NCBI GenBank assembly: GCA_028282105.1
Contig: JANQIO010000047.1
Coordinates: 1-39,497, forward strand
Source of the DNA: Halieaceae bacterium
GTDB lineage: Bacteria; Pseudomonadota; Gammaproteobacteria; Pseudomonadales; Halieaceae
DNA: 39,497 nucleotides
Direction of reading: 5' to 3'
The notes beneath the pieces were generated by a model. The model saw nothing but the letters and a program-made list of their open reading frames with translations, did not search any database and was not told the DNA's origin. Made by a program: the position numbers and the translations under genes. This document shows positions 1 through 7,868 of this stretch, piece after piece; the first letter of the stretch is position 1, and every line of letters begins with the position of its first letter.

Positions 1-2
1 GC

Positions 3-173
3 GCCATCCTGGCGCTGGGCAAGGGTGAGCAGAAGGTGGTGGTGAAAGACGGTGAGCAGGCCATTGCCACGGTGATCAGCGCGACCTTGTCCTGTGACCA
101 CCGGGTCATCGACGGGGCGGTGGGCGCGACTTTCCTGCAGGTACTGGGCGCGGAGATCGCCGCACTGGCCTGA
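3..173 (+). CDS. Dihydrolipoamide acyltransferase (E2), C-terminal fragment
   Basis: The first 56 readable residues are the C-terminal end of a 2-oxoacid dehydrogenase E2 catalytic domain; the gene begins outside the window. The segment SCDHRVIDGAVGA carries the family's DHRxxDG active-site motif, in which His and Asp act in acyl transfer from lipoyl-lysine to CoA. The protein ends with TGA at 171-173, shortly after the motif, as usual for E2. The sequence context (AILALGKGEQK, then VKDGEQAIATV) resembles pyruvate dehydrogenase E2, but a branched-chain or 2-oxoglutarate E2 cannot be excluded from so short a piece. A terminator follows. Confidence 0.85.
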   Translation, partial: AILALGKGEQKVVVKDGEQAIATVISATLSCDHRVIDGAVGATFLQVLGAEIAALA

Positions 174-215
174 GCACCTGCTCGGGGTGATCCGCCCGAA
201 CAAAACCGTGACACA

Positions 216-255
216 CAGGCCAACTTCGCAGCGAGCGGGTTGGCCTGCTTTTTTT
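216..255 (+). terminator. Rho-independent terminator after E2 gene
   Basis: A perfect 9-bp stem, CAGGCCAAC (216-224) with GTTGGCCTG (239-247), encloses a 14-nt loop and is followed by a C and seven T residues (249-255). It lies 43 bp after the E2 stop codon. Confidence 0.85.
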
Positions 256-321
256 GCGCGGGTTACACTGCCAGGCCGCCCTTTTCGCGGTGAATCACAA
301 CAATAACTGGCAACATCGACC

Positions 322-2436
322 ATGATTGAAGCAAAACCAAACACTGTGCGGGGCCTCGCCTTCGCCCTCGCAAGCACCTTTGTCGCTGCTTGTTCCGACA
401 GCAATAACACCTTCCAGCCGGCCCCGGAATTCAGCGTCGATCCCAACAGCGTGGACGTCAGCCAGGCAGACGTCTGCGATATCCTCCAGCCGGGTAAGTG
501 TGCATTCCCCTTTCCCAGCAATTTCTACACGGTGGAGGACGCCAGCTCTGGCACCGGACGCCGGGTCAATCTCAACCCGACGGCAATCCCGGGGACCAGT
601 GAGGGTGTGGCTTTCGACCCCACCGAGTACAACCGTAACGACGGCTTCTCGCCGGGGCCGCTGATCCTGCTGGAGGTAGCGGGCATCGACCTGGCGCAGA
701 CCGGCGCTGCCAGCTTTACCGCTATGGGCAGCTCGCTGGAGGCGGATGCGCCGATCCAGTTGATTCATGCCGCCACCGGTGAGCGCCAGCTGATCTGGGC
801 AGAGCTGGACAGCCGCCCCGCGGAGGGCGAACCCCAGGCGCTGATGATCCGCGTGGCCAAAAACCTGGAAGACGGCGAGCGCTACATCGTCGCCCTGCAG
901 AACCTGGTGGCGGAAGATGGCAGCCCGATTCCATCCAGCGACGCGTTTACCGTGTTCAAGGAAGGCATTCCCTCCGATATCCCGGCCTTCGAGGATCGCC
1001 GCGCCGGGTTTGAAGACATTTTTACCACCCTGGAAGCCAATGGCATCCAGCGCGAGACGCTTTACCTGGTCTGGGATTTCACCGTGGCCTCCACCGGCAA
1101 TATCACTGGACGCATGCTGCATATTCGCGACCAGGCCTTTGCCGCCCTGGGCGGCGAGGCACCGGTAGCCACTGTTCTCAGCGTCGAGTCCCCGGACGAA
1201 TCCGAGAACGCCGACCTGGGGCGGCGCATCACCGGCACCCTGTCTGTGCCCAATTTCCTCGACAGCGCCGACGGCCGACCGGGCTCGCGCTTCGGCTACG
1301 ACAGCGCCGACCCGGATGCGCTGCCCGCGCGCTTTGCCGGCAGCGGCAGCGTCGAGGTGGACTTCACCTGCGTGATCCCGCGCCAGGCGCTGTCCGACTC
1401 CAGCGACACCATTGCCGTAGTGATCGGTCACGGCCTCTATGGCAGCCGCGAGAGTGTTGACGATTTCGCGCCGGTCGCCGAGGAGCAAAACATCATGTTC
1501 TGCGGCATGGATTCCTGGGGCATGTCCGACTCCGACCTGGGCGTGGCTTTTGCCAGCCTCAGCAACATCAATAACTTCCCGCAACAGGCAGACCGCATCC
1601 AGCAGGGCTTCCTCAACATCACCCTGCTGTCCGAGGCCATGCGCCACCCGGACGGCTTTGCCGCTCTCGATGCCTTCCGAGTCGGTGACCGCAGCCTGTT
1701 CCAGACCGGTGCCGTGCACTATGAGGGCGTGTCCCAGGGCGGGGTGCTGGGTGCCGCGCTGAGCGCCATCAATCCCAACTTCGAGCGCTCGGCACTCAAC
1801 GTGGCGGGCATGCGTTTCAGCCTGCTGGCGCGCCGCTCCAATGCCTGGGGCGCCTTTGCCTTTGCCTTTGACCCGGCCTACCCCGACCCGCTGGACAAGC
1901 CGCTGGTGTGGTCAGTCATCCAGATGCTGTATGACCGCGGTGAGAACAATGGCTATGTGAATCACGTCACCCGCGATCCGCTGCCCGGCTCTACCACCTC
2001 CCGGGTGCTTATTCACCTGGCAATCGGCGACAAGACCGTGAGCGAAACCGCCGGCGAGATTCTCGCCCGCAGCATGGACGTGCCACGCCACCTGCCCAGC
2101 GTGGTCGATGGCCGCCATGTCGCCGTGGAGCCCTACCTCAATATCGAGGGCATCCCCGCCTATCCCTGGGCCGGAAGTGGCCTGATGCTGTGGGACTCCG
2201 GGCCTTTCCCTATCGCCGACCACGACGGCACCCCCCTGCAGGCCACCGTTAACAACTTCGAGCCGGCCGGCTACAACACCCACGGCATGACCTTTGGCCA
2301 GCGCGCTGCCCGCGACCAGAAAGCCGCCTTCTGGCGCAGCGGTGAGGTGATCAATGTCTGTGGTGAGACCGCCTGTTTTGGCGACGGCTACGACGGCACC
2401 CCCGGAGAGTACACGGCGCCCAGCTCCCAGCCCTAA
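322..2436 (+). CDS. Lipoprotein with alpha/beta-hydrolase (lipase-like) serine motif
   Basis: This 704-residue exported protein starts with a lipoprotein signal: Arg10, a hydrophobic run, then FVAAC with the lipid-accepting Cys24. Ser at +2 predicts outer-membrane sorting. The middle part has HGLYGS (around residues 370-375), an oxyanion-type strand-turn, and GVSQGG with Ser471 as a candidate G-x-S-x-G nucleophile, so an alpha/beta-hydrolase fold is likely. The N-terminal 250 residues look like the beta-rich region of bacterial surface lipases/esterases of the VolA kind (inference). The substrate is unknown. It is monocistronic: an E2 terminator lies upstream and a 245-bp intergenic region downstream. 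Its mature N-terminus, CSDSNNTFQP, is nearly the same as that of the glycerophosphodiesterase lipoprotein at 5997. Confidence 0.75.
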   Translation: MIEAKPNTVRGLAFALASTFVAACSDSNNTFQPAPEFSVDPNSVDVSQADVCDILQPGKCAFPFPSNFYTVEDASSGTGRRVNLNPTAIPGTSEGVAFDPTEYNRNDGFSPGPLILLEVAGIDLAQTGAASFTAMGSSLEADAPIQLIHAATGERQLIWAELDSRPAEGEPQALMIRVAKNLEDGERYIVALQNLVAEDGSPIPSSDAFTVFKEGIPSDIPAFEDRRAGFEDIFTTLEANGIQRETLYLVWDFTVASTGNITGRMLHIRDQAFAALGGEAPVATVLSVESPDESENADLGRRITGTLSVPNFLDSADGRPGSRFGYDSADPDALPARFAGSGSVEVDFTCVIPRQALSDSSDTIAVVIGHGLYGSRESVDDFAPVAEEQNIMFCGMDSWGMSDSDLGVAFASLSNINNFPQQADRIQQGFLNITLLSEAMRHPDGFAALDAFRVGDRSLFQTGAVHYEGVSQGGVLGAALSAINPNFERSALNVAGMRFSLLARRSNAWGAFAFAFDPAYPDPLDKPLVWSVIQMLYDRGENNGYVNHVTRDPLPGSTTSRVLIHLAIGDKTVSETAGEILARSMDVPRHLPSVVDGRHVAVEPYLNIEGIPAYPWAGSGLMLWDSGPFPIADHDGTPLQATVNNFEPAGYNTHGMTFGQRAARDQKAAFWRSGEVINVCGETACFGDGYDGTPGEYTAPSSQP

Positions 2437-2513
2437 GCCCCTCCTCAACGTCGGGGTCACTGGCCCCGGCGTCTCACCACAAATTCACAACTCCGCTGGA
2501 ATAGTGCGCGAAG

Positions 2514-2561
2514 TCGATTCGAATTTATCGATTTGACGAATCGAGATTTTCGGTCCATATT
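2514..2561 (+). promoter_or_regulatory. Promoter with overlapping dyad, candidate ArsR operator
   Basis: A perfect 8-bp inverted repeat, TCGATTCG (2514-2521) and CGAATCGA (2537-2544), is separated by 15 bp. A sigma-70-like promoter overlaps it: TTGACG (2533-2538), 17 bp, CATATT (2556-2561). The right arm covers the end of the -35 box, where a repressor would block RNA polymerase. The ArsR gene starts 120 bp downstream, so autoregulation is plausible. The promoter call is by eye. Confidence 0.45.
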
Positions 2562-2681
2562 CAAACCTTAATATCTTCAAGTATTTGCAGATAAGCAAGC
2601 ATAGCGGTTATCCAGTAATCAGTAGCTATTAGAAACAAGTAAGAGGCGCAAAGCCTCGCACTACCGGGGGGTAGAGCACCG

Positions 2682-3035
2682 ATGCCGAGTCGCACGCTGG
2701 TCGCCAAGGAACTGTCCGAGATCTTCAAGATTCTCGCCCACCCGGACCGTATTCGAATTATCGAAGAGCTGGGCATCGACGAACGCGACGTCAACAGCCT
2801 CGCCGAACAGCTCGAACTGGCGGGCACCCGTGTTTCCCAACACCTGTCCCTGATGCGCGCCCACCGCCTGGTGGATGAGCGCCGCGAGGGCCGCCGCCAC
2901 GTCTACCGGCTGCTGCAGCCGGAAATCGCCGAATGGATTATCGAGGGGCTCGCCTTTGTCGAAGGCCGGATGACCGGCGTGGACAAATCCGCCATCGATA
3001 GCGCCCGCAAGCTGTGGAAGGCACAGCAGAACTAA
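2682..3035 (+). CDS. ArsR-family winged-helix regulator
   Basis: This 117-residue protein is a compact winged-helix DNA-binding domain. LAHPDRIRIIEEL is the ArsR helix, NSLAEQLELAGTRVSQHLSLMRAHRLV is the helix-turn-helix, and EGRRHVYRL is the wing. The family usually represses its own operon and releases DNA on ligand or metal binding. This member contains no cysteine, so classical thiol-metal sites are absent and the signal is unknown. It is the first gene of an apparent operon with carbonic anhydrase (31-bp gap) and a SulP transporter (26-bp gap), which suggests that it controls inorganic carbon or anion uptake. A promoter with an inverted repeat lies upstream. Confidence 0.88.
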   Translation: MPSRTLVAKELSEIFKILAHPDRIRIIEELGIDERDVNSLAEQLELAGTRVSQHLSLMRAHRLVDERREGRRHVYRLLQPEIAEWIIEGLAFVEGRMTGVDKSAIDSARKLWKAQQN

Positions 3036-3066
3036 CAGACAGCGAAGAGAAGAGAGGAAGACACCC

Positions 3067-3735
3067 ATGCCAAAGTTCGCCGAAGGAGTCATCAAGTTCC
3101 AGAACTCCGTCTACCCGGAGAAGAAAGAGCTGTTCGAGAAACTCAGCAAGGGCCAATCCCCGGAAGCCCTGTTCATCACCTGTTCTGACTCGCGGATCGA
3201 AACCGCGATGATCACGCAGACCGACCCGGGTGAGCTGTTTATCTGCCGCAATGCCGGCAACATCGTGCCGCCCCATACCACCCACACCGGCGGCATGACG
3301 GCGTCCATCGAGTTTGCGGTGGCGGCCCTCAACGTACCGCATATCGTCATTTGCGGTCACACCGAGTGCGGCGCCATGAAGGGCGCCATGAACCCGGAGG
3401 GCCTGGACGCTCTGCCCCACGTCAAGGAGTGGCTGAGCTACTCGCGCGCGGCGGTCTCAGTGGTGGAGCAGCTGGGCACTGATCTCAGCGATGAGGAAAA
3501 AATGAACATGCTGCTGGAGCAGAACGTCATCCTGCAGCTCAACCATCTGAAAACCCATCCCGCCGTTGCAGCCCGCCTCGCCAAGGGTGACCTGCAGTTG
3601 CACGGCTGGGTCTACGACATCAAAACCGGTGGCGTGGCTGCCTACGATGAAGCGAGCAACAGTTTCGTCTCGGTGGACAACCGTTACGCCGAAGAAGCCG
3701 CCAAGATGGCACACCATAAGGGCTGTGCCGCCTGA
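3067..3735 (+). CDS. Beta-class carbonic anhydrase
   Basis: This 222-residue cytoplasmic zinc enzyme interconverts CO2 and bicarbonate. The signature residues are present: CSDSR gives zinc ligand Cys39 and the Asp41-Arg43 dyad, and HTECGAMKG gives ligands His98 and Cys101. Length and the RNAGNIVPP segment (61-69) are typical of bacterial beta-CAs. It sits between an ArsR regulator and a SulP transporter with short gaps, so it probably supplies or consumes the bicarbonate moved by the transporter. The start at 3067 follows a purine-rich stretch (GAGAAGAGAGGAAG). The enzyme class is secure; the operon role is inference. Confidence 0.95.
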   Translation: MPKFAEGVIKFQNSVYPEKKELFEKLSKGQSPEALFITCSDSRIETAMITQTDPGELFICRNAGNIVPPHTTHTGGMTASIEFAVAALNVPHIVICGHTECGAMKGAMNPEGLDALPHVKEWLSYSRAAVSVVEQLGTDLSDEEKMNMLLEQNVILQLNHLKTHPAVAARLAKGDLQLHGWVYDIKTGGVAAYDEASNSFVSVDNRYAEEAAKMAHHKGCAA

Positions 3736-3761
3736 GAGGCGATCAGTTCAGGAGTATCGCT

Positions 3762-5426
3762 ATGAAGTACTTTGATACGAGCAACCTGCGCGGCGACATC
3801 TTCGGCGGTATCACCGCCGGCATCGTCGCCCTGCCGCTGGCCCTGGCCTTCGGCGAGGCTTCCGGCGCCGGGCCGATTGCCGGCATGTGGGGCGCAATTT
3901 TTGTCGGCTTCTTTGCCGCACTGTTCGGCGGCACCGGCTCACAGGTGTCCGGCCCCACCGGCCCGATGGTGGTGGTGTTTGCCGGTGTGTTCGCCTCACT
4001 GAGCGGTGATCCGGCGCTGGTATTCGCCGCCGTGGTCCTGGCGGGCCTGATCCAGGTCGGCCTGGGCGTTATGAAGATGGGGCAGTACATTCGCCTGGTG
4101 CCCTACCCGGTGGTATCGGGCTTCATGAGCGGTATCGGCTGTATCATCATCGCCCTGCAGGTGTCGCGACTGTTCGGCCACGAGCCGGAGGCGGCGGGCA
4201 CCGTTCCGGCGCTGCTGGAAATTCCCGAAGCCATCATGGCGCCGGTGTGGCCGGCCCTGCTGGTGGGCGCCACCACCCTGGGTATCATTTTTACCTGGCC
4301 CAAACGCCTCGGTACCTATCTGCCGGCACCCCTGGCAGCGCTGATCATCGGCACCTTGCTGAGCCTGGCGATTCCCGGTTCCCCGATTCTCGGTGACATT
4401 CCCACCGGCTTCCCGGACTTCGTGGTCCCGGCCTTCTCCACCGCCACCTTCGCCATTGTGCTGGAAGCGGCTGTCATTCTTGCAGCCCTCGGCGCTATCG
4501 ATTCACTGCTCACCTCGCTGGTGGCAGACAATATGACCCGCACCCGGCACGACTCAGACAAGGAGTTGATCGGCCAGGGCATTGGCAACACCGTGGCCGG
4601 GCTGTTCGGCGCCATCCCTGGCGCCGGCGCTACCATGCGCACGGTGATCAATATCCGCACCGGCGGCAAAACGCGCATCTCCGGCATGCTGCACTCGCTG
4701 CTGCTGCTGGCTATCGTTATCAGCCTGGCGCCGCTGGCGGAGCTGATTCCCCACGCGGCCCTGGCCGGCATCCTCATCAAGGTCGGTTACGACATTATTG
4801 ATATCGCCTACCTCAAGCGCGCCCACCGCGGCCCGCGCCTGGACCTGGCGCTGATGGCCCTGGTGCTGCTGCTGACGGTGTTCGTCGACCTCATCACGGC
4901 GGTTGCCGCTGGCGTGGTCGTTGCCTCGCTGGCCTTTGTGAAGCAGCTCGCCGACGAGCAGCTCAAGAAGTTTGGCGACGAGGACGATGCCATCGTGGTC
5001 ACGCCGGAAGAACGCAGCCTGCTGGAAGAAGCGGGCCGCGCGGTGACCATTTTCGAGTTCGGCGGCCCGCTCAGCTTCGGCGCCGCTGCCGATGTTGGCC
5101 ACACGGTGCGCGAGCGAACCCGCCGCAAGGCCGCGGCGCTGATCCTCGACTTCAGCGGCGTACCGTTCGTCGATGTATCGGCCGCGCGCGCGGTAGAAAC
5201 CATTATCTGCGATGCCAGGCAGGCGGGGAAAACCGTCTACATGGCGGGCCTGGATGATGAAGTCGCTGCCACTCTGGCGGCCCTGGATGCTACCCACTGC
5301 CTGCCGGTTGATACCAGCTACGAGCATCGCATCGATGCCCTACGTGCTGCGGTAGAAGAGGTAAAACGCCAGCGAGCCAATGGCGACAGCACACCGGGCG
5401 CCCTGCCTAACGTCAGCGCAGCCTGA
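3762..5426 (+). CDS. SulP-family anion transporter with STAS domain (probable bicarbonate transporter)
   Basis: This 554-residue inner-membrane protein has the SulP/SLC26 layout. About ten or more hydrophobic segments span residues 12-400, starting with GGITAGIVALPLALAFGEASG, a conserved SulP motif in helix 1. A cytoplasmic STAS domain follows at about 425-520 (FEFGGPLSFGAA; LILDFSGVPFVDVSAARAVE). SulP proteins carry sulfate, bicarbonate, dicarboxylates or other anions. The adjacent carbonic anhydrase makes bicarbonate the most likely substrate, as in BicA-like systems, but sequence alone does not decide this. AGGAG precedes the ATG. The gene ends 18 bp before a strong hairpin. Confidence 0.9.
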   Translation: MKYFDTSNLRGDIFGGITAGIVALPLALAFGEASGAGPIAGMWGAIFVGFFAALFGGTGSQVSGPTGPMVVVFAGVFASLSGDPALVFAAVVLAGLIQVGLGVMKMGQYIRLVPYPVVSGFMSGIGCIIIALQVSRLFGHEPEAAGTVPALLEIPEAIMAPVWPALLVGATTLGIIFTWPKRLGTYLPAPLAALIIGTLLSLAIPGSPILGDIPTGFPDFVVPAFSTATFAIVLEAAVILAALGAIDSLLTSLVADNMTRTRHDSDKELIGQGIGNTVAGLFGAIPGAGATMRTVINIRTGGKTRISGMLHSLLLLAIVISLAPLAELIPHAALAGILIKVGYDIIDIAYLKRAHRGPRLDLALMALVLLLTVFVDLITAVAAGVVVASLAFVKQLADEQLKKFGDEDDAIVVTPEERSLLEEAGRAVTIFEFGGPLSFGAAADVGHTVRERTRRKAAALILDFSGVPFVDVSAARAVETIICDARQAGKTVYMAGLDDEVAATLAALDATHCLPVDTSYEHRIDALRAAVEEVKRQRANGDSTPGALPNVSAA

Positions 5427-5444
5427 CTCGCTGTTGAGTAAAGA

Positions 5445-5472
5445 CACCGGGAGGGCCACGGCCCTCCCGGTG
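5445..5472. terminator. Bidirectional hairpin terminator between convergent genes
   Basis: A perfect 13-bp stem, CACCGGGAGGGCC (5445-5457) and GGCCCTCCCGGTG (5460-5472), lies between the SulP gene (+) and the thioesterase (-). Short T-rich stretches flank it (CTGTTT on plus; TCTTTACTC on minus). The T-tracts are modest, so efficiency is uncertain. Confidence 0.65.
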
Positions 5473-5477
5473 CTGTT

Positions 5478-5894
5478 TCAGGCCGCCGTTGATCCCGGCG
5501 GAATCGAGTAAGTGCCGCTGGCCTGGGCCACGGGCGCTTCGATACCTTCCGAGTACACCAGCACATCCCCTACCACCAACACGCGGCCAACCTTGACCAG
5601 GCGGCAGTGCGCCACCAGGTCCTGGCCCGCCGCCGGCTTGCGCAGGAAGTTGATATTCAGGCTGGTGGTTACCGCCAGCGGCACCAGGCCCACGGCGGCC
5701 AGTGTGGCGACGTACAGCGCCTCATCCGCCAGCGCCATGGTAGTCGGGCCGGACACTGTGCCGCCGGGCCGCAGGTCAGCCTCGCCTACCCGGTAGCGCA
5801 GGCGGCAGGAGCGCTCGTCTACCGCCTCTATAATCCCGCGGCTCTGGGGGAATACTTCGGCGAGAAACGCCGATATTTCAGTCAAGGTTGGCAT
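5478..5894 (-). CDS. PaaI-like hotdog-fold thioesterase
   Basis: This 138-residue protein matches the small hotdog acyl-CoA thioesterases. RPGGTVSGPTTMALADEALYVATLA (about residues 42-66) is the PaaI-type motif, with Gly-Gly entering the central helix and Asp in ALADEA a candidate catalytic acid. VTTSLNINFLRKPAAGQDLVAHCRLVKVGR is the characteristic strand pair after the helix. It would hydrolyse an acyl- or aryl-CoA, substrate unknown. It stands alone on the minus strand, convergent with the SulP gene and divergent from the lipoprotein gene at 5997. Confidence 0.85.
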   Translation of the reverse strand: MPTLTEISAFLAEVFPQSRGIIEAVDERSCRLRYRVGEADLRPGGTVSGPTTMALADEALYVATLAAVGLVPLAVTTSLNINFLRKPAAGQDLVAHCRLVKVGRVLVVGDVLVYSEGIEAPVAQASGTYSIPPGSTAA

Positions 5895-5996
5895 CGCGCA
5901 AGTTTAGCCAGCAAAAACACGAGAACAAGCCCGCTGAGGCTTGCATTGTCACGACAGGCCGCTAGCATGCCCGTCCCATTATCCGGAGTTTTTGCG

Positions 5997-7382
5997 ATGT
6001 ACTCGTTCCACCCGGTACGCGCCCTGTGCGCAGCGGCCCTGTTGCTCAGTGGCTGTTCAGACAGCGACAACACCTTCGACCCCAACCCGGTGGTAGCGCC
6101 AGCGCTCACCATCAACACGACGGCATCCCCCGAGGGCATGGCGGGTGAAATGACCCGGCTGGTGTTCCGGGCAACACTGGACCTACCCAATTCCAGCGAT
6201 ACGACGATTCTCTACGACACCGCAGCGGGCACGGCCACAGCGGGCGTGGACTACCTGGACACCGAGGGCAGCGTCGTCATTGCCGCAGGCCAACTGGCGG
6301 CAGAGATTGAGATCGAGGTGCTGGGGGATGCCGATGAGGAACCGGCAGAAACCCTGGTGCTGAACTACCGGGTAGACGGTGGCCCCACCCAGGCCGCCAG
6401 CAATGTGTTGGGTTACATCGCAAACGACGACAGCGCCTGCACCGCACCCTACCAGAAGGCTGACCCCAACCGCTGGCGCATCACCGAGGGCGACCCGCTC
6501 AACTACGCGCACCGGGGCGGCGTGATCGACTTCCCCGAAAACACGCTGTACGCCTATAGCGAAGTGGCGAAGCTCGACGAGGCCATCGTGCTGGAGATGG
6601 ACGTCTACCAGACCCTGGACAACGAGCTGGTGATCATCCACGACCTGGACGTGGACCGCACCACCAACGGTACCGGGCTGATCGCTGACCTGACCCTGGC
6701 AGAGCTGAGGCAACTGGACGCCGCGTACTGGTTCGTACCGGGGGTGGGCACGCCGCGGGATCGCCCGGAGGCCGACTACGTATTCCGCGGTATCGCCACG
6801 GGTGACCGCCCGCCGCCGCCGGGCTATACCGCCGACGACTTCCGCATTCCGACCCTGGAAGAGGCCCTGGCGCGCTACCCGGACCGGCTTATCAACCTGG
6901 AGCTGAAGCCGGACCTCGACGGCGAGGGCATGTACGAGACCCAGATGGCCGCCCTGTTGAAGGCTTACGGCCGCTTCGATGACGTCATCGCTGCCTCCTT
7001 CGTAGATGAAGCCGCCAACAACTTCAAGGCGGTGGCGCCCTGTGTGCATACTTCGGTCCCCCTGGGCCAGGGCACCTTCCTGGTGCTGGCATCCCAGGGC
7101 GACCTGCCGCTGCCGCCGGTACCGGAACACGTGGCCTTCCAGGTACCGCCGGATACCAGCCAGATCGGCCAGATCGACCTGCTCATTCAGGTGGTCACCG
7201 AGGATTTCGTGCAGGACGCCCACAACGCCAACCTGGCGGTACAGGTGTGGACCATCAATAGCTGTGAGGAAATGCTGGCGATGATCGATCTCGGGGTCGA
7301 TGCCATCATGACCGACCGGCCGGTGTTGCTGCAGTCCCTGCTGGACCAGCCCCCTGCGGAGCGCAGCTGTAGCGCGGATTAG
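5997..7382 (+). CDS. Glycerophosphodiester phosphodiesterase lipoprotein with Calx-beta domain
   Basis: I chose the ATG at 5997 (461 aa) because it has GGAG eight bases upstream and starts a lipoprotein signal, ALLLSGC with Cys20. The same frame is open back to 5607, but that part overlaps the thioesterase antisense. After the anchor comes a Calx-beta-like domain (about 37-145), then a GDPD TIM barrel (about 168-455). Its motifs are AHRGG (His172, Arg173), PENT (180-183), EMD (Glu200, Asp202) and HD (215-216), ending with VWTINS and GVDAIMTDRP. The family cleaves glycerophosphodiesters to glycerol 3-phosphate and alcohol with a divalent metal. It is probably outer-membrane anchored and scavenges phospholipid headgroups. 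Confidence 0.9.
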   Translation: MYSFHPVRALCAAALLLSGCSDSDNTFDPNPVVAPALTINTTASPEGMAGEMTRLVFRATLDLPNSSDTTILYDTAAGTATAGVDYLDTEGSVVIAAGQLAAEIEIEVLGDADEEPAETLVLNYRVDGGPTQAASNVLGYIANDDSACTAPYQKADPNRWRITEGDPLNYAHRGGVIDFPENTLYAYSEVAKLDEAIVLEMDVYQTLDNELVIIHDLDVDRTTNGTGLIADLTLAELRQLDAAYWFVPGVGTPRDRPEADYVFRGIATGDRPPPPGYTADDFRIPTLEEALARYPDRLINLELKPDLDGEGMYETQMAALLKAYGRFDDVIAASFVDEAANNFKAVAPCVHTSVPLGQGTFLVLASQGDLPLPPVPEHVAFQVPPDTSQIGQIDLLIQVVTEDFVQDAHNANLAVQVWTINSCEEMLAMIDLGVDAIMTDRPVLLQSLLDQPPAERSCSAD

Positions 7383-7392
7383 CAGGCATAGA

Positions 7393-7417
7393 CAGGGCGG
7401 GCCCAGGCGCCCGCCTG
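7393..7417 (+). terminator. Possible weak terminator hairpin
   Basis: Eleven bases after the GDPD stop codon, CAGGGCGGGC can pair with GCCCGCCTG, giving nine pairs and one bulge. No T-run follows, so it may be a factor-assisted terminator or a 3-prime stabiliser. Confidence 0.3.
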
Positions 7418-7450
7418 ACGCGCTGCTGGTACAACTTTATTGATCTATGT

Positions 7451-7501
7451 CTAGGTTTTGTTGACCTTTGTAATCCAAACCCGAAAGCGGGTCGTACCTA
7501 G
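7451..7501. promoter_or_regulatory. Nested inverted repeats upstream of DUF2892 gene
   Basis: CTAGGT (7451-7456) pairs with ACCTAG (7496-7501). Between them lies a second dyad, ACCCG (7479-7483) with CGGGT (7488-7492). The structure ends 26 bp before the ATG at 7528 and could be an operator or leader hairpin. No convincing -10 box was found. Confidence 0.25.
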
Positions 7502-7527
7502 GACGTTTTTTAACCAGGTGTACCACC

Positions 7528-7773
7528 ATGATTGCAAAGAACCTTGGCAATGCAGAGCGCATCGTGCGGCTGCTGCTGGGTGTGCTGGTTGCTGTAATCA
7601 CGGCAATGCAGCCTCAGTTTGGCGCTTTTGAGGGGCTGACTTCGGTCATTGCCCTGTTCCTGATCCTGAACGGCATTTTCGGACGCTGTTACCTGTGGCA
7701 TATGCTGGAAATCACCAGCTGTGGCTGCAGCGAGGCTCCCCAGGAGCGCTTCTGCGGCAAGCGCGCTGCCTGA
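7528..7773 (+). CDS. DUF2892 / YgaP-like small inner-membrane protein
   Basis: This 81-residue protein opens with the family signature NLGNAERIVRLLLGVLV. Two hydrophobic helices follow (about 12-28 and 36-53), then GRCYLWHMLEITSCGC. Such domains occur alone or fused to rhodanese (YgaP) and are linked to sulfur handling, though the function of free-standing members is unknown. The cysteine-rich tail (Cys in GRCYLW, two in SCGC, one in RFCGK) could bind metal or carry persulfide; that is speculation. The gene appears monocistronic, with dyads upstream and a GC-rich hairpin downstream. Confidence 0.8.
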   Translation: MIAKNLGNAERIVRLLLGVLVAVITAMQPQFGAFEGLTSVIALFLILNGIFGRCYLWHMLEITSCGCSEAPQERFCGKRAA

Positions 7774-7803
7774 TACCGCAGCACTAACCCAGCCACACTC
7801 CGG

Positions 7804-7829
7804 CACCGCGCGGGAACTCCCGCGCGGTG
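7804..7829 (+). terminator. GC-rich hairpin after DUF2892 gene
   Basis: A perfect 11-bp stem, CACCGCGCGGG (7804-7814) and CCCGCGCGGTG (7819-7829), has a 4-nt loop. Only two T residues follow. It is likely a terminator because of its strength and position 30 bp after the stop codon. Confidence 0.45.
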
Positions 7830-7868
7830 TTGCCATCGAAGGCATGACTGATTCATCGAGACACCGTC

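Noticed and set aside
295-1719. Long antisense frame (474 codons) opposite the lipoprotein gene
   Set aside because: It is a high-GC shadow: no domain, no RBS, and the plus-strand gene has a clear lipoprotein signal and hydrolase motif. The same holds for the long frames opposite other real genes at 4554-5327, 6183-7223, 11811-13235, 14386-15885, 21449-22870 and 36195-37493.
5607-5996. N-terminal extension of the glycerophosphodiesterase frame
   Set aside because: It lies antisense to the thioesterase gene, lacks an RBS and would hide the lipoprotein signal that starts at 5997.
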